From positions 2,325,041-2,389,040 of the forward strand of contig NC_019877.2 of the NCBI RefSeq assembly GCF_002234675.1: a stretch of DNA of 64,000 nucleotides, given 5' to 3'. The notes under the pieces were generated by a model that was given only the letters and a program-made list of their open reading frames with translations, was not told the DNA's origin and ran no database searches. A program made the position numbers and the translations under genes. Origin of the DNA: Oryzias latipes (taxonomy: Eukaryota > Chordata > Actinopteri > Beloniformes > Adrianichthyidae). The first letter of the stretch is position 1; each line of letters starts with the position of its first letter. This document shows positions 24,076 through 35,796 of the stretch, in pieces.

Positions 24076-25832
24076 AACACCACTTTACAAACGAGCAGTC
24101 CGTCCAAGGCAACAAACGTCCGTCTGGCCCAAACAGCTCATTGAGAAAGCGCTCTGGAAAACTACACATACTTTCACAAAATCAGAAGTTTGGCCCTGAA
24201 AGAAACTTAAAACTGAGAAAACATTACACTTGACTCAAGAAAGAAAGACACAATATAGCATATACTGTATATTGACATCCAGTTTGAAAAGTTTCATGCT
24301 AAGCTTCAATATTTGTATGTAAACCTCTAAGATGAAGCTGCAACCAAGCGACTCAAACCAGATATAACTCCAGTAGTAAGGAACTTTATTGCACTTTCAA
24401 CTCCTGTTTCTTTCATCCTAAAGATAGTTCATAATTTCCAAAATTACAACCCATTTTCTTTTTCATAAATGAAATGAATGGTCAACAGAATAAATCTGCT
24501 CCTAGACTATCACATTATGGAAAATTCACTAAACCTATTGGATGTTTTGGGTTTTGTCCAACCAGAAACAGCCAAGAACCTAAAGTTGTACATCCATCAA
24601 CTTTAGTTGCTTGTCTGTTTCTTGGCATTCAATATTACAAGTTGTGCACGAGAGCAGTAGTTACTAAGAAGACAGGCTTTTGTGGATTGAAAATACATCG
24701 CTCTCTTTGGCTTAATGCATAGTAAAAAACATTCTCTGTGACACTCAGAAAGAGAAGCAGGCTTGGGATGGAAGCTGTTTCTGGAATGACCTGAATTAGT
24801 GAATCTTTCACAGACCGGCATGTGGACGTGACTTTCCCGTAAACCGCTACAACTTCTCCAAACTCAGTCGTTCACCAAAGTCCATTATAAGCCAGCCAAG
24901 AGCCATAGCATATTTTCATTTGAGAGCCGAATTTGTTCCAGGTAATGAACAACAGACCTCTGAAATTATAAGTAATGGTTGGAAGAAGTTGCCCTCTCCA
25001 TTTGTGAGCAGCATAATAGAGTTATTTACTCTTATAATGAGGGTGCCTGCAGGAATAATTTAGTTTTGTGTAAATTTGACTGTTTCCAGAACTTGATAAA
25101 CCAAGATTCTACACAAACAAGCCAAATTCTTCACGTGAAAACTGCATGCATAGATATAAAAGAAGCAGCTGTTAGTCTTGCAGCTCTTTTTTTTTTATTG
25201 GTCCAGGGTCCTTTTTGTGAGTTTTGGACCTAGAGGCATGGAAATGACCTGCAAACAGACTAATTTGTAAAGTTTGACTCAACAAAACATCTTTTTCTCC
25301 ATTTTCATGGACCGTTCTGCTGCAGAACAAACTGAAATTTGTGCCGTTCATCATCGAGCGACCCGTCTGTTAAGTTCACTCCTAGAGTAACAGCAGCTAC
25401 TGCTTTTTTCAGGGGGTCTGCAACCAAATGCCTGTCTGGGGAGTCTGGCGTGGACGCAGGTGCTCGCTGGTTCAGCCCCCAACTCCAAGATTCTGGTTGA
25501 ATTATGAGGTCAGAAGGGATTTTTTTACTATTATAAAGAGAGGGGAGAAAATCCCCTATGTCTTGTTTTCATTTTGACTGCTTCCTGATCAGATTTTACT
25601 TCTCCAGTCTGTCTGAAGACTTGTGAATCAACGCTTCATGCTGCTGAAAAGTGTACATCCCAATCAAATTATGAGAAATGTGACACTTCTTTTTTTGGTT
25701 CTGTGTTACACTTCAGTGAAAAAAGTATGTCACCCCCTTTGGAATACGACTGACACTTAAGTGACTGGGAAGTCATTTACCAACTTTGCTCCTTTTAAAC
25801 AGTAAACTGGTTGGAACAGTTTCCTAATCAGC

Positions 25833-26689
25833 TTAAGTATCTGTTTTTTTCTTGGACGTAAAATGTGCAGAGCGACAGTAGTTCATTAGAAATTCACCTC
25901 TGAGTTGGAGGTGTGACCACTGGTGCAAAGCAATTCCCCCTTCCCTTCCCATCATCGATGTGTTTACATGCTCTCCTGCTAGCTTATTTGCCCCCAACCT
26001 GGCATTAGCGGTGCAACAAAAATGGCGAGCAATATTGGAGCTATCCAGTCGTATAGTTTGGAGCCAGACGCCAGCTCGTACGAGAAAAATGAAAACGAAC
26101 ATGGATCCAGTCATCTGCAAGTAGATGCATCAGAATGATTTACTATGTTCAATTCAATTTTATTTATATAGCCCAATATTACAACAGTCATCTCAATGGG
26201 CTTCTTACCGGAAATTGTATAATAAACATGAATCATAAAGAACATAGTCATAGAATTCAATAGATAATGGCTACTAAACTAAATAGACTAAACTAAACTA
26301 GGCATCCCTGCCCTTAGACCCTCCGCGGTAATGAAAAACTCCTAAAGAAATAGGTTACGGAAAAAAAGAAGTAACCTCAGGGGAATCCACATGAAGGAGG
26401 GATCCTCCCCCAGGACGGAGAGGTGATGTACCAAAATTCTTAGAGAAGAATTAGCTTATCCAACTCTACAACTACATGTTTAAATAGTCCAGCACACGGT
26501 CTTCATCCACATTAGTTGGGGGACGGCTGTTACAGGCTTTTTCAAACTGCATTTTTTTTCATCTGCTCCTGACTCACAACAACCTGAATAAAGAAATATA
26601 TGGAAATGAAGCTTAGTTTTCTGTATATATGTCCTCCATCATCAGAAAAATACTACAGGAACATGTTAAAAACACATCGGAATGGGTTT
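25833..26689. mobile_element. MITE, TTAA-flanked family, copy 4, interrupted by another repeat
   Basis: The interior matches the other copies (gcagagcgacagtagttcattagaaattc; catctgctcctgactcacaac; catcatcagaaaaatac). The right end is catcggaatgggttt followed by TTAA (26690-26693). The left end is not clear. Sequence from about 26145 to 26536 is foreign to the family (see the nested repeat). Confidence 0.6.
26145..26536. mobile_element. Fish repeat starting ttcaattcaattttatttatatag, nested in a MITE
   Basis: The start ttcaattcaattttatttat and the segment cctcaggggaatccacatga are typical of a very common fish interspersed repeat. It splits the MITE copy at 25.8-26.7 kb, whose sequence resumes at about 26537 (tttttcaaactgcat). 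Insertion borders are approximate. Confidence 0.6.
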
Positions 26690-27629
26690 TTAATCAATCT
26701 TCTGCTGCAGAACCAAAGGGTTCCTGAGTTTGAGGTGATGGAGAACGTCCTCCTTAATGATTTCTGGTCAAGTTGATTGTTTAAAATTCTTGTCCTTATT
26801 GTAAAATTGCAATGCAACCCCCACTCCACCACACCACCACTACCATGTCTGACTATTTAGAACATTTTTTGGTAAAATGTTTTGTTTATTTGACACCAGA
26901 TGTGACAGAACATTCCTGTTTCATCTCATTAGTCTACAAAGTTGATCAAATTTTAATTCTTTAATAATCCAGATGTTTTATCAAATGTGAGCTAAGTCAT
27001 ACACGGTGTCTGAAATCGAGCCCTGTCCTCTTATTACTGTACTAACTTGCATAATCACCATAGCTGAAGCAGGGAACCTTGGTTCTCAGACATGAGCCAT
27101 GTTCTTCTGAAGCTGATCTCACTGCATGTCTGCTTGGCTCTTTCATCAGACCACAACCTGGACAGTGTCCCTGTCCTTCATGCAGATGTTTTACAGACTC
27201 CACATCAAGCTGAACCTTCACTGCTTGAACAGGCAGAACCTCCAAAGCTTTAGAATAATTCTCCACCTGGTTTTCATGATGTCAAATGTCTGTTCAGACA
27301 CAAAACCTGCCTTTAAATGGTGTCTGCTTGCTTTCTAAGATCTCCATCGTCACGTCAATAAATTACATACTGGTTGCATTTGGGAGAGTCAAACTGTTTT
27401 CTTTAAAAAATATATACATTTAAAAAACATTTATTTTGACGGATTTAAATGTAAAATGCTTAAATTTGGTTAGCATAAATCATTTAGCCAGTCTGTCTGT
27501 GAAGAATGTTTTTCCTCAGAAGGAGTGGAATGCCAAAAGTTCTGGATAAACTGTCGAAGGTTGTTCACTGGAGGTCACCAATCTAACTGTGCTTAACTGG
27601 AAACCAACACTTATGTGATCTGACTGTAT

Positions 27630-27870
27630 AGTTACATATTATTTATGTATTTAATGGTGTTAAGACTAGAAAAATAAGCCAAATCGGTCCAAAATCCAAC
27701 TCTTCCACAAATCCATGTTTTCCGTAAGTCTCTTTCTGACGGTTGGACTGTGAACTTGTGAACCATCTTTTTCTTTGATGACCTCCTGGATGAGTCACCC
27801 TTGTTTTTTTGGGAGACATCTTGGTCAGTTTTCTCCATGTGTGGATAATGGTTCTCACCATGGTCCTCTG
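27630..27870 (-). mobile_element. Tc1-like transposase N-terminal relic
   Basis: The minus-strand frame ending near 27643 begins MVRTIIHTWRKLTKMSPKK, like the helix-turn-helix segment 'TVRTIIxKWK' of Tc1-type transposases, and continues open to KHGFVEELDFG. No catalytic part is attached. Short relic; family assignment is by motif memory only. Confidence 0.4.
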
Positions 27871-28677
27871 GAGTTCCAGAGTGAAGGAATACTTTTTTAA
27901 CCTTCTTAAATGTTTGTGTCTCTGTTTCTGTTCTTGACGTTCTTCAGATGGAGTTCCTGTCTTTGAGCAGTAGACGGCTTCTTTTAGGGAGTAGGTGTGG
28001 CAAAAGGCTCTGGTTGTTTTTGTGTATTACTACACTTAGTTTTATGAAATGAGTCATTTAGCTAAGAGGCTTAAATTGCATGACTGTTAGTAGGGATAGA
28101 GATTATTGTGGGGAACAGCCAACCTTCTGATGCAAGATAAAACAGCTCTACAATGTTAAGTAATGTTTTAGTGGCTTTAAGGTTCACCTGGAATGAAGGA
28201 TTCTTTCATTTGACAATCCGACAAAGATGAGATCAGGATTTGTTTGCGTGATGTTTTACGCAAGAGGTGGACCTGAAAACCACAGACTCCAAACAGTGTC
28301 TATGACTTGGTAGCCCCACCCAGAGGATATCCTGCTTTATTGTCTAGATTACAGTACATGTAATCATAGTTTCCGAAACAAACATCATTGCTAAAGAAAC
28401 AGAAGCACTGATTAGATTCATAGACTTTAAATTCCTACAAGTCAATCTATAGATCTAAATTACTCTTGTTTTTCACTTATAAGAGATTTCTGTTTTCCCA
28501 TTTTTTGGGCATAATTTGCTATGAATTGTTTTTAAACGTCAGAATGACAGAAACAACAAAACAAAGGAATATAACATTCAAAGAGGAACATGTGCTGGCA
28601 CCACACCTGTGTCCAGGCATTCTTTCCAAATTTCCTGACATCTTTTAGGTTTCTAAAGACATTTTTGTCTGCTACTC

Positions 28678-28815
28678 CAGTTATCCATCTATTTATCAAA
28701 CTTTCTTAATTCCTTTTGAGGTCGTGCAGTTGCTGGAGCCTATCCAAGCTACTGTTGTGTGAAGGCGGGGTACATCCTGACAAGTTGCTAGTCTGTCGCA
28801 GGTCCACACTCCAGT
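28678..28815 (-). mobile_element. SINE 3'-part, reverse orientation
   Basis: Contains ttgctggagcctatccaagctactgt and gaaggcggggtacatcctgacaag, then tagtctgtcgcaggtccacac, the reverse complement of the 3' half of the SINE also found at 47183-47512. Truncated. Confidence 0.65.
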
Positions 28816-28893
28816 TATAATCCAGTTATTATCCTATAATCCAGTTATATTTACAGTCATTATTTTGGAAACGGATGCCAAAAACTTGAGTGT

Positions 28894-29219
28894 GAACCCT
28901 TTAACACCAGAGATGTCAGTGACAACAACAAAATAACACACGCGCTTTAAACTGTATCCATTAACACAATTACCATAATTCAATTACACAAAGAAAACGG
29001 CTTTGTGATAATATGCAACACTCAAAGTTACAGAATCAGCTGATTTATCTTGACAGTGTGAATGCCTCATCACTGTAACGTGTTGCATATCAGCACAAAG
29101 CCGTTTTTCTCCGCTTCAGAATCCATTAAACCATCTTAATTGCATAAACGGGTTAAAGAGTTATGGTAGTTCAAAGAATGTCAACCCTGGAGCTGAAGGT
29201 CCGGTGTTAAAGGGTTAAA
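28894..29219. mobile_element. Fold-back MITE with long internal inverted repeat
   Basis: Ends aaccctttaacacc (about 28897) and ggtgttaaagggtt (to 29217) are inverse. Internally, 28994-29021 (aaaacggctttgtg...) is inverse to 29080-29107 with few mismatches, so a hairpin could form. A diverged right half of the same family lies at 54050-54206, ending in gctacagggttaaac. Confidence 0.7.
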
Positions 29220-32200
29220 CTCTGACAAAAAATTTGTGTTCAAATATAAAACAGTTACGTTACAGTTCCAGAAAATAGTGATTTCGTTTTGGGGTCGTAT
29301 TCAATGTGTTTTTCTTTTTTTGTTCATTTTCTGTTGTCTTTGGAGATTTTTAAGAACTTGTCAAATTTTGGCTACGAAACCGAGCAATGCTTACGTTTAG
29401 ATTACGCACTTGAGGCAAACAATTCAGCCAACAAGGTTTGCTTTCCAACCATAGACCGCCATTACAGTGTCAGTGTAATCCCACTCCTTGATAAAAAAAA
29501 AAAAACTCAAACCACTAAGGCCTTTGTTGGAAATCCCCATTTTTCCTGCTCTGGTTTCACAAACCACAACCCTTCAGCTCAACATCGTCCTGCTGAATTC
29601 TCAAGTCAGTCCACTTTCACATGCATCCTGCTGCTCAGACATACTGCCGTTTGGATGCGGCGCTGATTAACATCCTGACAGAAACGCTACCGACCGCCCC
29701 TTGAGCCCACGCCAGGTTCCCCCTGAAAGGCCCGTCGGAGGGTGGAGGACTAGAACTGCTGTTTGTTTGCACTGTCTCCTGATTTCCGTGAATTCTGACA
29801 TGACAGGAAGAGTGGAAGGGAGACGGGACAATGGGCTATTGTGGGGCCATACTTTATGTTGCTGCGTGGCTCAAACAGGAAAGAACACCAAGATGGTTGA
29901 ACCCGGGAACACCAATGTGGACGAAAAGACATAGTGGAGGGACTCAACCAAATACCATCCTGTTCTGTCTTTTCATCCTCAAATCCATTTGTTTTATCAT
30001 CAGCACCTTATCTACTCTTTTAACCTTTTAAATTACTATAAGCTGAGTTGTGCACAGTTCTAAAAAATGTGGCAAAGGCTCGAACAGAGAGAAAGGGTTT
30101 ACTTTGGTTGAAGGTTTGTATAGTTTGGCGCAAAGCCTAGAAACAATTGTGTATATTTGGTCATTTTTTTGGTGAAGATGTTCAGAGATTGGTCAGCTTA
30201 CAGTGACTAAGTTTAATGCTGTCAATCAAGGCCAAAAGTGGGCCAAAGAAAACAGTAGATGTGAGGTCCAAATTTAGCCAACAGTCTTTGCTGTTCTTTA
30301 TAGCAGAACCTGAAAAACATCTGGTGCTTCCTGGGTTTTAAAGTACCGGTAGCTAAATACAACTTCAGGTAAGCAGCTGAAGAACATGACAGTACTTTGG
30401 TTAAATATTTATCCAAGCACCACTGAGCTGAAAATGTAGAAGGAAAGGGATAAAAGGGTGAAACATCTCTGATTCAGTGGCTTCTAAATCCACATTGTGA
30501 TGCAGTAATTTAAAATAACTGCATTTGTGTGACGTTTTCACAACCTGGAGAAGGAATTTTCACCAACTTTTCACTTTAATGTTGGGTCAGTTCTTTGAGG
30601 AATGTAATCCTTCTCTTGTTCAGTTCTCTTGGAGACTTTTTTATTAAACTTCTTAAACACGTTTGGAAACTGACTTGTAGTAAATTCATCTCCAATCGTT
30701 TACCTTTATTTCATTGCCTGTTCAATGTTTTGCACAAACATTTTCTCTCCAAATATTCACAGACGTGTCATGACCGACTCGAAATGCTGCCAAAAACTGA
30801 ATCCGTGGAGTGTGGAATCGCAAGTCCACTTTTTAATGTGTACTCTAGACAATTTGTTTGATGATCAGCTGCTTCTTCTAAATGAATGTTGGCTCATAAA
30901 CAAAGCTTTTAGCTTGATACGCATTGCTTCTCACCCAGAGTTTGATTCCAAACGAAATGTGTTGTTACTTTGTGTACTTTCTCTCACTTTCTTTTGTCTC
31001 AGCTAAGTGTGAGTCCTTATAAAAGCTGCCAAATTGTAAAGATTTCATGGACGTCTTAAAAGTCTTGCTCACTAATGAACTGAGACATATTTCATCGGAG
31101 TCCGCGGAGCATTTGTTCAGCCTGTGTTAGCTTGAAGCAAATAAAAACTGGTCAATGCCTAATTTGTCTTCAGCTAATTTTAGCCACCCATTAAGAGAAA
31201 CCGTGAGATTTACCTGTGCTTTTTACATCGTGGCTCCAAAGTTAACACTGACATAACAAAGCCTCAGATCCACACATCTAAGTCCAGGCCTCTGACCTCG
31301 GTGGTGACACCTCTCAGGTCAGCAGTGAAAGCCTGGTTGTGAGGCCGGATGAGGGATGGACCCACACTGGCTTTCAAAAGAGGCAAAGGAAGGAAAGGTT
31401 CCTGAGAAAGGCAGGCGCTTTACAGACCAGAAGTTGTCCCTGCTGTTTGTGTGCTTGAGGCATGCATCAAATGTGGAGGTGTGATCAGAGAGACACTCAT
31501 AAAAAACACAAAATGGGCTGTTTGCTTAGTTTACACATTAGTTAGTCAGAACAAAAACCAGTGACTGTGTGAAGGTATGTTAGTGCTGTGAGGAATGTCA
31601 GACTCTGAGGCTTTTTGCTTGTAAATCATTGAACTGAAAGAATTTTCTGACACATCAGCAAAACCCAAACCCTGATGATTGAAATCAGGTATATTGAAGT
31701 CATTGCTGGGGGCAGCCAATGATGGAATTTATTCACCCTCTGTAATTAGTTTCATGTATGTTTGGATCCTTGGCTCTAAATAACAGTGTGAAAGTCCCGC
31801 GGTAAGTTTGTAAGTGTGAAAATAGCCGTATACTTGTTTGTGAAAGTTTCCTGTGAGTGGGAATGGAAGCTGTGTTTAAGTGAATCCTGACTTTAAAGTT
31901 TAGAGGAAGTGTGCTGGCAGAAAAGCAATAAAACCCCTGGTATATTGAGGGTTATGAGTCTGTGACGACTGTTAATCTAAAATAGGTTCCAACGGTTGAT
32001 TTGACTGGACTTTTTGAGCCTCTTAAGCGTAAACATATGCAGGAGATTTTCTAAAGGGTCCAAATATTTGTGGAGGGTTTTAAGTTTCTTGTACTTTTTA
32101 AAATAAAGCAAGTTACTGAAGTATTTATGCAGCCTTCAAAATACCTTCTTCCTGATAAGCTCAATAAAAATGTGTGAATTTTTCTCAGGGATGCGTCGGC

Positions 32201-32259
32201 TACATTTTGGGAGGTTTAGGAGCTAACTCAAGTACTGTACTGTACTCAAGTATTTTTGA

Positions 32260-32690
32260 ACCTGCTGGCTCCAAGAAGCCAAAATCCCATAGACTTCTAT
32301 AGACAAAATAAACAGCTATTATTAAGTAATTCAACTAGTCAGAATAACCATTCTTGATAAACTGGCCGACCAGATAACTCAAGAAAAGTAGGTGGTACCT
32401 GCTGGCCCCCATCTCCAATGTTCACAATGTTTGACAGATTTCGTGTTGCCCGCTTTCAAGTCAACTTCCAACAAGTTCACTCCTCACTGGTGAGAGTGGT
32501 TCCCTCAAAAGTTGACGCAGACTGATTCGGACTGATCACTGGCAACATGGCAAAAAATCCCAAAAGAAGGGGCACCGAATTGACTTCATTTGGTGTGATC
32601 CCGGAAGTAATGCATTTTCTATGGGGGACATCACTTTCACTCGCCAAAATTCTCATGTTCAGTCAATGATACGGACTTTAAGCCTGTAGT
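32260..32690 (+). repeat. Dispersed repeat, copy B
   Basis: Same order of blocks as at 14.58-15.14 kb: aaatcccatagacttctat, aaataaacagct, ggtggtacctgctggccccca, gacagatttcgtgt, aagttcactcctcactggtg, gaattgacttcatttgg, cattttctatgggggac. Same orientation as copy A, clearly diverged. Confidence 0.6.
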
Positions 32691-34984
32691 CAAACATGGC
32701 AAACGCATTTGGATCACTATCAAATAATGCAGGGGTGCTCATACTTTTTTTTAGAATGCAAGCTACTTTTGAGACGGCAAGCTCCAAAAGGGCGGAGCCG
32801 CTGATCTGTGGGTAGGGCTTGAGAAGATCCCTGGGGCAGCAGCAGCAGGGGTCGTGGCTGGACGGTTGTGTCAGACAGGGGCGTCTCCTTTTTACTCAGA
32901 AGGAAATTGTTTCGACTGTTAGCATCCCAACTAAAAGTTGTCTGCATACCTGATGTGTTGTTTGGTCACCAAGCCTCAGAAAGCAGCAACAACTGCAGTT
33001 AAAGGTTGTGGTTCAGAGAACCAAACACTTGGCAGGAGATGTACTTGAGCTGTGATTCCCTTGTTTTTTCCATTTTAGCAGTTCTTTGTTCCTGAAAGAT
33101 GTGTTATTATCTTTTCCATATAAAAAAACTGACTGCTGTAGGACGATGTATTATTAGTAATAGTATTACCTCAATTAATTGAAGCTTTGTTTCATCTGCA
33201 CACTGATGGTTGCAAACTAAATCTGAGCTGCGATTGGATCTTTGGCTAAAGAGGAATAATTGGTTTCCCAGATCTGAAGTGAAGGCATGAGGGAAGGAGC
33301 CGCTGTGCCCTGCAGAACATCTGCTCCAAACTCAGGTCCGAATTCCAGAGCTGCAGCTCAGTTTGTGTCTCCAACAATCTGCAGTGACAGGCAAATTAAA
33401 GTGATGGAATGAAAGGAGAGAGGAAATGGATCCGCTTGTGTTTTTCCTTGAAGGTGAGCGTCTCTTTTCCACATCTTTCTCCTGACCGCCCGTGTCCTCG
33501 TGGCTAGATGCCCAGCCACCGCTGGGCGGCATTCCTCTCTGCAAACCCGATGACACGATCAAAAGAGGAGAAAAAAAGGAAGGACAAATGGAAGGAATGG
33601 GAGGAGGAACCACAGTGGGTCTCGTATGTTATCAATCTGTAACCTCACTGAGGAGACCAGAAGCGCCCTCGTCTGCAAACTTGGACATTTTTACAGAAGC
33701 CGCTGGTTGTAAACCTCCTTTCAGCTCTTCTGTTTATAGTTTGATGCAGGAGCTCTCAGACGGCCGCTCGCTCATAACCACACTCTCACTCAGACCGCGA
33801 GAAACCTGCAGTTTCATGCAGAGGTCCACTAAAATACACACCGCAGCCAAACACGCTGCCTCTTTTTTCACAGCGGGAAATGAAACATCTGGGGGGAAAT
33901 TCTGATGTCTGTGCTGCTGCTGAGGTGCAGAGCCGAGAGATTTGCTGAGCCAGCAGAACGGACTCCACCCTGTCCTGGCTCTCCGGTTTCTTCCAGGGTT
34001 CGTTTCTGTGCGTTTGGGTTTTTGAGGCTCAGAGGGTCGCGGCTGTGCATGAAGCTCCGAGGACTTGGTGTCTCAGTGTGTGGCGCTTCCCTCAGGAACT
34101 GCTGGCAGATGGAGCAGACTGTGGCTTTCAGATGGTTTAGGAGTTTGGCTGGAACCGGAGAACCGTGCAAACTCATCTTATTTTGTCTTTACCCATTTAA
34201 TTCTTTGGAAAACAACTAAACAATTGACACGGGAACACAAAATCCCAAACGCACCTAAAATGAAAGTTATACTTTTCCAAAGAGTAAACGTAGGGATTTA
34301 AATTCAATAAAAATGGGACACATTTATTTTAATGCGATGCTTCGGTTACATTCTAATTTTATCTTACATTTTTGGTAAAAATAATTTGATAAATAAGAGA
34401 CTTAATGGTTTCAAAATACTGCATGATTGAGCAATTACTTTGGCGATTCGTTTTAACTTATTTACCAAGAATTAGAACAGAGACCAATTAAATCTAATTT
34501 CACAAAATTTTCATTTCCTTTCACAACCTTTTAAATACAACTGTTTTTATGATCATTATTTAAATAGTTAAAATGTTATATCCATGTAGTGAATCAATTT
34601 GAGCACTCACTGTTTTTGTTTTCTTTTTGATAAATGTGTCTGTAATATTTACGTTTTTTATAACTGATGTATTTTTACTTTCATATCATGCTTATTAATA
34701 ATATTTTTCTCTTTTCTTCTTTATTCTCATGCATAATAACTCATACGTTCTCATCACCTTTACGACGCCCAAGAAACAACCTTAAAGTTCAAATTTGTAC
34801 ACAAATAAAACTGCTTTAACGGAATCGAACTTTAGTATTTTTTATTGCATTATTCTCCTAAACAACTTTTACTCAGAAAAAATTGTAAAAAATTGTAAAA
34901 AAAAAAATTAAGTTTTTTTTTTTTTTTTAAAGTTCTGCATATGGTGTGTGATTGAAACTATAATAAACACATTAAACACATTAA

Positions 34985-35210
34985 TCTTTGCTGATAATTT
35001 ACTTTTTCTGCTAGACCTGAGTTCAGACTTCAAGGGTTTCTGGGGGAAACCTTTTATTACTGTTCTCCTTCACCCCCTGCGCCGTCTCTCACTCCCTCTT
35101 GCGCTGATATGTAGTAGTTAGTTGTTACTGTTATTTGTTAATAAAGAATACTGTCTTGTAATTGTATTCATTTGCAACGCGGTGTTCAAAAATCCCACAC
35201 CGTCACAGTT
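34985..35210 (+). mobile_element. Possible solo LTR end
   Basis: AATAAA (about 35141) is followed by a T-rich stretch and by cacaccgtcacag, with short CA-ended sequence, as at the 3' end of an LTR. No internal region, primer site or paired LTR was found, so this is a weak call. Confidence 0.25.
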
Positions 35211-35395
35211 CTAACTGACGTATTACAAAAAAACCACAAATAGTTTATCAGCATCAACAGCCTTGATTTGAACAAAAGTGTTTTCATGTTAAAAGGAAGA
35301 AAACAGCATCGCTAAAGTAAAAACAGGATTTCAAGCATCTATACCTAAAATTGCCATGGCAACATTTAATTTGCGTTCCAAATACGGTTCACTAC

Positions 35396-35796
35396 AACCT
35401 TGTTTCCACTGAGTGAAACAATCCAGTCTGGTCTTATATTTAGAGCGTTTCCACCATAAAATGGACCCATTAAGCCAGACCGAATCATACCATTTTTGGC
35501 CCCCCAATGGTTGTAGGTCCATAGAAAAATGGCGGAGCCACTGTTGAAATGCATTGATTGGCTGAAGCCAAGAAAGTGTCTGTTCTCCTCTTTGCCGCCG
35601 CTGTCTTCTCTCAAACAACTTTACATGCTTTGTATCTACGAAGAACCAAAAGCCAAGCGGTGAAAAGGGAGCTCCTGGGTGACCTCCATTGTTGTTGTTA
35701 GCGTCAGCCCGCATGCACAGTGACGCTCCAACTTTGAGTGGACCGTTCTAAACTGGACCGGCCCGGGCCGTACCAATCAGTGGAAACGAGGCTTAA
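35396..35796. mobile_element. MITE with TIR cctcgtttccactg
   Basis: Left end ccttgtttccactgag (35398) and right end cagtggaaacgaggc (to about 35793) are inverse copies. The interior shows no transposase. Class not assigned. Confidence 0.65.

Noticed and set aside
33492..33905. Plus-strand open frame (137 codons) in the gene-poor interval
   Set aside because: No recognisable domain, no splice partners, no start context; kept out as chance.
35396..35796. A protein-coding exon on the minus strand (127-codon frame)
   Set aside because: The frame lies within a MITE bounded by inverted ends cctcgtttccactg and reads into its flanks.
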